Shown piece after piece: positions 1 through 6,037 of a stretch of 35,239 nt of DNA. Under the pieces are notes generated by a model. That model was given only the letters and a program-made list of their open reading frames with translations, did not search any database and was not told where the DNA came from. A program made the translations under genes and the position numbers. Position 1 is the first letter of the stretch. Every line of letters begins with the position of its first letter. Source of the stretch: Burkholderiales bacterium (GTDB lineage Bacteria > Pseudomonadota > Gammaproteobacteria > Burkholderiales > SG8-39); contig JACZJU010000110.1 of assembly GCA_014860395.1 (NCBI GenBank), positions 1 through 35,239 on the forward strand. The letters are read 5' to 3'.

Positions 1-1
1 G

Positions 2-277
2 CCATGCTTTGTGGATATGTTTCCGCCGTCGCTCACGGCGCTCGTTGGAAACACCGGATGGGTACCGACGATCGAGCTGACCATCCACGTTCGGCGAGCG
101 CCGAAACCTGGCTGGCTACGAGCGCGGTTCGAGTGCGACGATCTTCACAACGGTCGCATGATAGAAACTGGCGCGTTGTGGGATTCCAGCGGCGCGATCG
201 TCGCGCGCAGTCGCCAAATCGGTCTGTTGCTGAAAGACCCGATTGCACAGGACGTATCCGGCGGTGGTGCAAAATGA
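2..277 (+). CDS. Acyl-CoA thioesterase family protein, C-terminal part (cut by window edge)
   Basis: This is the last 91 codons of a gene that begins before the window; the frame is open from base 2 to a TGA at 275-277. The translation runs VDMFPPSLTALVGNTGWVPT, then ELTIHVRRAP, PGWLRARFE, then GALWDSSGAIVARSRQIGLL. This is the pattern of the second hot-dog domain of TesB-like/4HBT_3 thioesterases, where a tryptophan-rich strand, a 'WLRARF' strand and a 'LWDS.G.LVA.SRQ' C-terminal strand are usual. Members hydrolyse acyl-CoA thioesters in the cytoplasm; the substrate cannot be told from this fragment. The first domain is outside the window, so I cannot check catalytic residues. Family assignment is from recognised motifs; the specific function is unknown. 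Confidence 0.7.
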   Translation, partial: PCFVDMFPPSLTALVGNTGWVPTIELTIHVRRAPKPGWLRARFECDDLHNGRMIETGALWDSSGAIVARSRQIGLLLKDPIAQDVSGGGAK

Positions 278-564
278 CCTGACCTAGCCCGAGAAAACGG
301 CACCAATCGATGTGAGGGGATTTGACTGATTGGACTGTTGTGAAAAGAGCAAGAAGATGGCTAACAAGCGAAATACCGCCGAAAGAATCGCATCGAGGCT
401 GCGGTGAATCGAAGTATAGACGGCGCTGGGAATGCCTTGGCTGCGAGCGGGGGCCAGCTTCGTGAATAATCAACCGTTCTTCGGGCCTCCACCAGACAAG
501 TGCGGACATTCTGTCACCGGACTCACGAATCCACAAAACTGATGATGGCAATCGGAAAGCAAAA

Positions 565-592
565 TTGGGAAGCTGCTGCATTCTTGTATTAT
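565..592 (+). promoter_or_regulatory. Possible sigma70-type promoter
   Basis: TTGGGA at 565-570 and TATTAT at 587-592 are separated by 16 nt. A transcript starting near 599 would run into the hairpin and T-tract at 657-675. In an AT-richer gap such matches arise by chance, so the call is weak. Confidence 0.25.
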
Positions 593-656
593 TTTGGGGT
601 GGGTTTCTACTCCTCATCCCCCTGCGAAACGCCACCCTAAAGCCGTTGGCACCCAC

Positions 657-675
657 AAAGCCTCGTCGGCTTTTT
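657..675 (+). terminator. Rho-independent terminator-like hairpin
   Basis: AAAGCC (657-662) pairs with GGCTTT (668-673) around a 5-nt loop. The run TTTTTCTTT (671-679) follows, on the plus strand. It lies 380 nt after the thioesterase stop and 60 nt before the HTH gene, so it may end an unannotated short transcript rather than either gene. Confidence 0.45.
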
Positions 676-736
676 CTTTAATGTCCTTCGAAAGAGTATC
701 GCAACCGTTAACGCAACGACCGAGGAAGGAGCCAAA

Positions 737-1165
737 TTGTCAAATATTGCTACTGTACTAAAGTCAGAAATCATTCGACTAGCGCGTAAAGAGCTTCGCG
801 GCGCTACCGCGAAACTGAGGAGCGCATCGGCGCAGTACCGATTAGACATCGCGGCTTTGAAACGCCGCATGGCAAGCTTGGAAAAGCAAGTGTCAGGTAG
901 ATCTAGCAAGGCTACGGCCGCGTTGGTGGGCGGCGACACAGGCGCGCCCATTCGGTATTCTGCTAAGGGACTCTGTGCGCAAAGGCAGCGGCTTGGATTG
1001 TCTGCTGCACAAATGGGAATTCTGTTGGGCGTATCCGCGCAGACGATCTACAACTGGGAATCTGGAAAATCGCGACCTCGGCAACACCAGATGGCGGTGA
1101 TAGGGACGGTCAGAAGCCTGGGGAAAAGGGAAGCGAGGGCTAAGCTGGAAAACCAGGTGAAGTAG
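737..1165 (+). CDS. Small helix-turn-helix (XRE-like) regulator
   Basis: A 142-aa protein with two parts. Residues about 1-55 are a charged, probably coiled-coil helix (KSEIIRLARKEL, then KRRMASLEKQV). Residues about 75-130 are an XRE/Cro-type helix-turn-helix: LCAQRQRLGLSAAQMGILLG, then VSAQTIYNWESGKSRPRQ. The 'S...IYNWE.GK.RPR' recognition helix is the clearest signature. The start is a TTG at 737 with AGGAAGG just upstream (723-729); no upstream in-frame alternative is better. It should be a cytoplasmic DNA-binding protein, possibly dimerising through the N-terminal helix. Its targets are unknown. The gene looks less GC-rich than its neighbours, which suggests more recent acquisition. It converges with the DUF6351 gene. 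Confidence 0.8.
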   Translation: MSNIATVLKSEIIRLARKELRGATAKLRSASAQYRLDIAALKRRMASLEKQVSGRSSKATAALVGGDTGAPIRYSAKGLCAQRQRLGLSAAQMGILLGVSAQTIYNWESGKSRPRQHQMAVIGTVRSLGKREARAKLENQVK

Positions 1166-1193
1166 CGCACAGCAGATCTGACCCGCCTGAAAA

Positions 1194-1231
1194 CGGCGGT
1201 GCTGCCACAGGCATCCGTGGCAGCACCGCCG
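1194..1231 (-). terminator. Terminator for the leftward DUF6351 gene
   Basis: A perfect 15-bp inverted repeat (1194-1208 with 1217-1231) has an 8-nt loop and lies 10 nt past the DUF6351 stop. Read leftward, the stem is followed by TTTTCAGG, a short U-tract. It sits between two convergent genes, so it may also slow rightward transcription from the HTH gene, though there is no T-tract on that side. Confidence 0.7.
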
Positions 1232-1241
1232 GCAAGGGACC

Positions 1242-3746
1242 TCAGTGACCGTGCCCGTGTCCGTCCCTGCGCTCGCCTGAAGTCGGCGCCGGCGGCAGCG
1301 GTTCGCCGCCGGGACCGGCCGCGAACGTCAGCGGCGAGATCGCCTCCTGCTGGCCGACGCCCGGCTTGCTCCAGTCGCACACGCCGTCGGGGAAGGTCGC
1401 CTGCAGCCGCGCGAGTTGCGCGGCGGTGAACGTCACCGGCACGTAGTCGGCGGTATCCAGCGGCTTGAGCTGGCACTTCAGCACGTTTTCCGCCAGCGAT
1501 CCGCCGGCGACTTGGCGCGGCGAGGCGTGGCTCGCCAGCCTCGGGTCGGCATCGCACAGGGCCATGTCGGTGACCGGGGTGGAGAAGTTGGGATCGCCGC
1601 TCAGATAGCACAAGTCGAAAACGCTCGCCGGTTTCGCGGCGATCACCTGTTGCTGCGTGCGCACGGCGTTCAGCGTCGCCTTCGGTGCGCTGGCCAGCAG
1701 GTTCGACAGCCAGGTGTCCATGGTCAGGAAGGACTGCAGCGTCACCGCCGCGAACTGCTGCGGTGTGGCGGGCAGCAGCCCGGTGCCGTAGCGCCACATG
1801 ACCTGGTTGCCGTGGTTGCCATGATTGGCCGCGTCGATGCGGGCGCGCTCGGAGAACGAGCGCCAGATGAGGTGGATGCCGTAGGCGCCCGTGATGGCGC
1901 CCTCGTCATAACCGCGCGAATCGATGATCGGCAGCTTGCCAAGGTTCTTGCCGCTGGACACGATTCCCGCGCGGTAAGCGATGGCCAGCGCCGGCAGGTC
2001 GGCCGTGCTGCGTTCCGGTACGAGGTTCGAATCGGCGTCGGTGCCGCCGATTTTTTCGTTCAGCGTGACGAACTCCTCGGGCGTGATGGCCCCCGCGAGC
2101 AGCGCTTTCAGGCCGTACTGGATGCCGACGTTGTCGCCGGTCTGCAGCGCGCGCAGGCTTCCGGGCGCGTTGGCGTTATCGGTGCTGCCCCATACGGCGG
2201 TGGCGAGGTCGGAATCGCCGCAGCGCGTGCCGTTCGGGTTGGTCACCGGGTCATACACCAGCGCGGCGGGCAGGCGGCAGTTGTTGCGCGGCGCGCCGAA
2301 GGGCGCCATCGCGCCCGTGGTTTGATTTATCACCAGCGTCGGGACATAGTTGCCCGGCTTGTTGTTGAACCCAAAGGTGTTGTTCCACCCTTGGCAGGCG
2401 CTCTGGTCGAGATGGCCGTTGATCGCCGTCTTTTTCGCGTTGATCTGCGCCTGGGTGAGGCCGGTCATCAACCCGGTCCAGTCGGGGCCGGCGTAGAAGT
2501 TCACCAGCAGCACGCAATCGGTGACCTCCATGCCGGTTGTGATCGAGTCCGGATAGTTGCAGCTCGGCTGTATGCCGTCGAGCAGACCCGGGAAGATCGA
2601 CGCCGCGGTGTTCTGCTGGATCGAACCGCCGGAGCAGCCGTTGCCCATGGTGTACTGGATTTCGCCGTAGGCGTCGACGATATGCTCCTTCATCATCATC
2701 AGCGTTTCGCTGACCAGGACGCGGTTCGAGTTGTACAGCGAATCGGTGAGGCTGTTGTCGACGACCATGAAGCCGCGCGACAGCGCCGCGTCGTCGGCCC
2801 AGTTCTGCTCGGTGCGGAATTGCAGGCGCGGCTGGCCAGTCGAGGCGCCGAAGCTGTAGACCACCTTGCCGTTCCATTGCGGCTGCGGCGCCAGCGGCGT
2901 CCACGGGTTTGCCTGGGTCGGGTCGAACAGCACCGCGATGTCGTAGATGCCGCGATTCATGGTGCCGCGTTCCACGCGCACGATGTAGGGCACGGTGAGG
3001 CCGGTGCTCGTCGTGGTCATCGCCAGATCGGCCGGCGCGCTGCCCACGGTGTACGGCTTGAAGCAGTTGTTCGTCGGCGCCGGCGCCGGCGGGCTCGGGT
3101 CCGGCAGCGCGCTCGAACAACCCGCGGTCGTGGTGCGATAGAAAAGCTTGTATTCAGTGGCGATATTGCATTGCGCATCCACGGCCGCCGTCGTCAGGCC
3201 GCTTGCGTTCGACGCCGGCGTGTTGCCGGATTCGGCGACCGGCGCGGGCGTCGCGCAGATCCAGGGCATCGTCTGCGAACCCAACAGCACCGGCCCGCCG
3301 CGCACATGATTGGTGATCTTCAGGCTGGACCTGGGCCGCCCCTCGCCGTTGCCATTGGATTCGGCGACGAACAGGTTCTCGCCGATGCGCAGGTTCGTCA
3401 GGACGCCGCGCAGGGTGCGCGCATGCGCATCGGCGACAAAGGCCGCGCCGACATTCGCGCCGTTGAGAGTCAGCTTTACCTTGTTCATCGGCACGTTCCT
3501 CGGCACCTGCACCTCGACCAGCGCGTCGCCGTCGCTGATCAGATCGGCGCGGTTCGACAGGGTCCTGATATCGAAGTCGAGCCGCTGCGACCGATCCTGC
3601 CGGTTCTGCGAAAGCGCCTGCGTCTGGATCGCGGACTGCGCCGAGTCTGTCGGCGCCGGGTCGCTGCCGCTGCCGCAGCCGGCAACGGCCAGCGTTGCCA
3701 AAAGAATTGCGCCGAAACGGAAGATCAACCTGGGGTGCGTGTTCAT
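1242..3746 (-). CDS. DUF6351 lipoprotein, alpha/beta-hydrolase-like
   Basis: An 834-aa protein. The ATG at 3746 is chosen because AAGGAAGGAGG lies just upstream on the coding strand and because it opens a lipoprotein signal: a basic start, hydrophobic FGAILLATLAV, then the lipobox LAVAGC with Cys24. It should therefore be exported and lipid-anchored. The N-terminal third (about 50-160) looks like a beta-sandwich (ALVEVQVPRNVPMNKVKLTL). The central region contains YTMGNGCSGGSIQQ. There, G-C-S-G-G is a nucleophile-elbow motif (GxSxG) of an alpha/beta hydrolase. I recognise the whole as the DUF6351 family; no substrate is established to my knowledge. Many cysteines suit an envelope protein. Single leftward gene with its own terminator, divergent from the otsB-like gene. 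Confidence 0.8.
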   Translation of the reverse strand: MNTHPRLIFRFGAILLATLAVAGCGSGSDPAPTDSAQSAIQTQALSQNRQDRSQRLDFDIRTLSNRADLISDGDALVEVQVPRNVPMNKVKLTLNGANVGAAFVADAHARTLRGVLTNLRIGENLFVAESNGNGEGRPRSSLKITNHVRGGPVLLGSQTMPWICATPAPVAESGNTPASNASGLTTAAVDAQCNIATEYKLFYRTTTAGCSSALPDPSPPAPAPTNNCFKPYTVGSAPADLAMTTTSTGLTVPYIVRVERGTMNRGIYDIAVLFDPTQANPWTPLAPQPQWNGKVVYSFGASTGQPRLQFRTEQNWADDAALSRGFMVVDNSLTDSLYNSNRVLVSETLMMMKEHIVDAYGEIQYTMGNGCSGGSIQQNTAASIFPGLLDGIQPSCNYPDSITTGMEVTDCVLLVNFYAGPDWTGLMTGLTQAQINAKKTAINGHLDQSACQGWNNTFGFNNKPGNYVPTLVINQTTGAMAPFGAPRNNCRLPAALVYDPVTNPNGTRCGDSDLATAVWGSTDNANAPGSLRALQTGDNVGIQYGLKALLAGAITPEEFVTLNEKIGGTDADSNLVPERSTADLPALAIAYRAGIVSSGKNLGKLPIIDSRGYDEGAITGAYGIHLIWRSFSERARIDAANHGNHGNQVMWRYGTGLLPATPQQFAAVTLQSFLTMDTWLSNLLASAPKATLNAVRTQQQVIAAKPASVFDLCYLSGDPNFSTPVTDMALCDADPRLASHASPRQVAGGSLAENVLKCQLKPLDTADYVPVTFTAAQLARLQATFPDGVCDWSKPGVGQQEAISPLTFAAGPGGEPLPPAPTSGERRDGHGHGH

Positions 3747-3934
3747 CCTGTGCCTCCTTCCTTGTTGCGTTGTCTCCTCAGACATTTGGGCAGCCCCAAG
3801 CCAATCAGGGACCCTGCAACGGCCAGGCTACAGCCTGTCAGGCTTTGGGCATTTTGGAACGCTCCATTTCCGTTCTTCTTGTTCGTGCCGGACGATCTCG
3901 ACGGAATTCGAAATACACGATATACCTTTTTCTT

Positions 3935-3953
3935 AATGCGAACAAGTCGCATT
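3935..3953. repeat. Palindromic operator-like site
   Basis: AATGCGA (3935-3941) and TCGCATT (3947-3953) are a perfect 7-bp inverted repeat around ACAAG. Neither strand has a T-tract after it, so a protein-binding operator fits better than a terminator. It is about 190 bases from the DUF6351 start and from the otsB-like start. The regulator is unknown. Confidence 0.35.
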
Positions 3954-4046
3954 GTGACTGCCTGCCCGCGAGGGGGAAGCTCCCTTCCGAAGGGTGCGAT
4001 ACATCTCGTGCTTAGCCCATTCAGGCGACGCTCCGCGTGCAGGCCT

Positions 4047-4088
4047 ATGATCACCGTCAAACGCCGCGGCACGCGGCGGCATAGTATG
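4047..4088 (+). promoter_or_regulatory. FNR-type box and -10 upstream of the otsB-like gene
   Basis: ATGAT-CACC-GTCAA (4047-4060) matches the FNR/ANR consensus TTGAT-N4-ATCAA at 8 of 10 defined positions; GTCAA is a common half-site in Pseudomonas ANR/DNR boxes. After 22 nt comes TAGTAT (4083-4088), a 4/6 match to TATAAT. With a start near 4095, the box centre sits at about -41.5, the class II activator position. The same geometry recurs at 8491-8532. This predicts induction of the fusion gene and ppsA at low oxygen. The regulator gene is not in the window. Confidence 0.6.
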
Positions 4089-4139
4089 GATTTGTCTTCG
4101 TGAATCGAAGAAAGGGGGCCTGACAAGGTCGAAACATAG

Positions 4140-5759
4140 ATGAGAGCGCACAGCGCATTACCACCCGAGCCGGTCGCCGGCTTGCATGGGCCGTTGCAAG
4201 CGGTGTTGTTCGACATGGACGGGGTTGTCACCGACACTGCGCGTGCGCACGCGGCTGCGTGGCAGCGCCTGTTCGACGAGTTTCTGCAGGCGCGCGCGCA
4301 GAGCAGGGGCGAAGCTTTCCGGCCTTTCGACATCGTGCGGGATTACCGTCTGTACGTGGACGGCAAGCCACGCCATGACGGGATCAGAAGTTTTCTCGAA
4401 TCCCGCGGCATCGCGCTGCCCTACGGGAGCGAGGACGACGGGCCCGGTGCGCAGACGGTGTGCGGCCTCGGCAATCGCAAGAACCGGCACTTCCGCGCCT
4501 GGCTCGAACAAAACCGGGTCCAGGCTTACCCGGGAACGCTGCAGCTCGTGCGCGCGCTGCATCAGGCCGGCGTCAAGATTGCCGTGTACTCCGCCAGCCG
4601 CAACGCCGGGGCCGTGTTGCGTAACGCAGGCGTGCTCGAACTGTTCGATGCCAGCGTCGGCGGCAGCGATCTCGCGCGGCTCGAACTCCCCGGCAAGCCC
4701 GATCCGGCGATGCTGCGGGAGGCGGCGTCCAGGTTGGGCGTGCCGCCGGAACGCTGCGCGGTGGTCGAGGACGCCATCGCCGGCGTCCAGGCCGGGGCCA
4801 AGGGCGAATTCGGCCTGGTCATCGGCGTCGATCGCGGCGACTGCGGCGGCGAGCTGAGGCAGGCGGGCGCGCATATCGTGGTGCACGACCTGGGCGAGCT
4901 CGCATACACGGCGGACGGGAAGCTGGCGGTGAAGACGCTCGCGAATCTGCCGTCGACGTGGAAGTGCGAGGGCGAAATCCAGCGGCGCTTGATGGGGAAG
5001 GAGCCGGTGGTGTTTCTCGATTACGACGGCACGCTTACACCCATCGTCGAGGACCATACCAAGGCGCTTTTGTCGCAGGACATGCGCGCGGCCGTGGACA
5101 GGCTGAGCGAATGCTGCATCGTGGCGGTCGTCAGCGGCCGCGACCTCGGCATGCTGAAAAGCCTGGTCGGCCTGGATTCGGTGTATTACGCGGGCAGCCA
5201 CGGCTTCGAAATTGCCGGACCGGCGGGCAGCAGCGAAAGTCTGGAGCAGGGCGTGGAATTCCTCCCGGAGCTGGACGAGGCGGAGCGCGCGCTGCGCGAG
5301 GGGCTCGCCGGCATAGCCGGGCATGCGGTCGAGCGCAAGCGGTTTTCGGTCGCGGTGCACTATCGGCGCGTCGCCGTGGGCGATCTGGACCCGCTCGAAG
5401 CCGTCGTCGATCGTGTGCTCGCCGAGTATCCGCGCCTGCGGCGTGGATACGGCAAGAAGGTGTTCGAACTGCGGCCGGGCATCGACTGGAACAAGGGGCG
5501 CGCCGTGCTCTGGCTGCTCGAGCGGCTGGGGCTGGCGCGGCCCGAAGTCTTGCCTATATATGTCGGTGACGATGTCACCGACGAGGACGCGTTTCGCGCG
5601 CTCGCCGGGCGCGGCCTGGGCTTTGCGGTGCGCGACGACGGCATGCGCCAGACCGCGGCCGACTACGCCGTGGCCAGCACGCGCGAGGTAGGGCGCCTGC
5701 TCGAGTTATTCACCGAGATCGCGACCGAGGCGAAGCGCGCAGGCGGCGCGCAACCATGA
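4140..5759 (+). CDS. otsB: HAD (beta-phosphoglucomutase-like) / trehalose-6-phosphate phosphatase fusion
   Basis: A 539-aa, two-domain cytoplasmic enzyme. Residues about 18-250 are a HAD subfamily IA domain of beta-phosphoglucomutase type: [18 protein letters not shown] with Asp25 and Asp27, [14 protein letters not shown], and [12 protein letters not shown]. Residues about 288-525 are a trehalose-6-phosphate phosphatase: [15 protein letters not shown] with Asp294 and Asp296, VSGRDL, GSHGFEI, and [12 protein letters not shown]. The second domain removes phosphate from trehalose-6-P; the first would convert beta-glucose-1-P to glucose-6-P. The order matches the front of the mycobacterial OtsB1 (Rv2006) type, which continues into a GH65 domain. 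Here the protein stops, and a decayed GH65 fragment follows directly. No otsA is in the window. AAGGT lies 9 nt before the start. First gene of an FNR-type promoter unit with ppsA. Confidence 0.88.
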   Translation: MRAHSALPPEPVAGLHGPLQAVLFDMDGVVTDTARAHAAAWQRLFDEFLQARAQSRGEAFRPFDIVRDYRLYVDGKPRHDGIRSFLESRGIALPYGSEDDGPGAQTVCGLGNRKNRHFRAWLEQNRVQAYPGTLQLVRALHQAGVKIAVYSASRNAGAVLRNAGVLELFDASVGGSDLARLELPGKPDPAMLREAASRLGVPPERCAVVEDAIAGVQAGAKGEFGLVIGVDRGDCGGELRQAGAHIVVHDLGELAYTADGKLAVKTLANLPSTWKCEGEIQRRLMGKEPVVFLDYDGTLTPIVEDHTKALLSQDMRAAVDRLSECCIVAVVSGRDLGMLKSLVGLDSVYYAGSHGFEIAGPAGSSESLEQGVEFLPELDEAERALREGLAGIAGHAVERKRFSVAVHYRRVAVGDLDPLEAVVDRVLAEYPRLRRGYGKKVFELRPGIDWNKGRAVLWLLERLGLARPEVLPIYVGDDVTDEDAFRALAGRGLGFAVRDDGMRQTAADYAVASTREVGRLLELFTEIATEAKRAGGAQP

Positions 5760-6037
5760 CACGAGGCGCAAATTCGGAATGTGCGATGGGCGACCGGACA
5801 CTGGTCTATGAAGCCTACAAGCCGCAGCGCGAGCGCCGCATCGTCAGGCATGGCCGACCCGCACTAGGTCGCGCTCAGCGTCGAACTGAGGCCCGAGGAC
5901 TGGTCGGGAACGCTGACTATGCGCCCGGCGACATCTGCGAATTCCGCCTGACAGGACTGGAAGAGCGCGACCGCGACGAGAATCGGCGGCCGCATCCCGC
6001 AACCTCCGCGGACAAATCGAAAAAGGAGCGACCATGA
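5756..6037 (+). pseudogene. Decayed remnant of a GH65 sugar phosphorylase
   Basis: Between the fusion gene and ppsA lies a 93-codon frame with 4-nt overlaps at both ends (ATGA at 5756, ATGA at 6034). It carries scraps of a GH65 (kojibiose/trehalose phosphorylase) N-terminus. In the first frame I read DRTLVYEAYKPQRERRIV, resembling GH65 'WTLVYEGYDP' and 'RERRLV'. One base further on, the frame reads MADPH, a TAG stop, then VALSVELRPEDWSGTLTMR, resembling GH65 'SMADPHLAAL.L.LTPENWSG'. So the fragment has an internal deletion, a frameshift and a stop, and lacks the catalytic barrel. It probably marks an OtsB1-type HAD-OtsB-GH65 ancestor. The 93-codon frame may still be translated and help couple ppsA to the upstream gene. 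GH65 identification is from remembered family motifs. Confidence 0.6.

Larger units (their letters stand above)
278..736. other. Long gap between thioesterase fragment and HTH gene
   Basis: No convincing protein gene in this 459-base stretch. The frames on both strands give low-complexity, arginine-rich or stop-broken translations without recognisable motifs. It looks less GC-rich than the rest of the window. The only structured signals are a possible promoter (565-592) and a hairpin followed by a T-tract (657-675), described separately. Confidence 0.5.
3747..4139. other. Divergent intergenic region (DUF6351 / otsB-like)
   Basis: This 393-base region separates two divergent genes and must hold both promoters. 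I see an FNR-type box with a -10 for the rightward gene (4047-4088) and a 7-bp palindrome (3935-3953). I found no supportable gene; a leftward 69-codon frame ending at the DUF6351 start is discussed among the rejected items. Confidence 0.5.

Noticed and set aside
33..656. Leftward 207-codon frame across the thioesterase fragment and the following gap.
   Set aside because: Half of it is antisense to the thioesterase; the rest shows no motif and has an unlikely composition.
278..1200. Similar strings near 280-305 and 1178-1198 (both with GAAAACGGC), considered as insertion-sequence ends.
   Set aside because: They are in direct and not inverted orientation, the match is short, and there is no transposase between them; the second is part of a terminator.
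3743..3949. Leftward 69-codon frame ending in an ATGA overlap with the DUF6351 start; its tail has a hydrophobic run followed by Arg/Lys, a little like a PEP-CTERM anchor.
   Set aside because: No PEP motif or ribosome site, odd composition, and it crosses the operator-like palindrome. The overlap alone is weak evidence.
1416..4103. Rightward open frame of nearly 900 codons opposite the DUF6351 gene.
   Set aside because: Low-complexity Arg/Gly/Val translation; the leftward frame has a lipobox, a ribosome site and a terminator.
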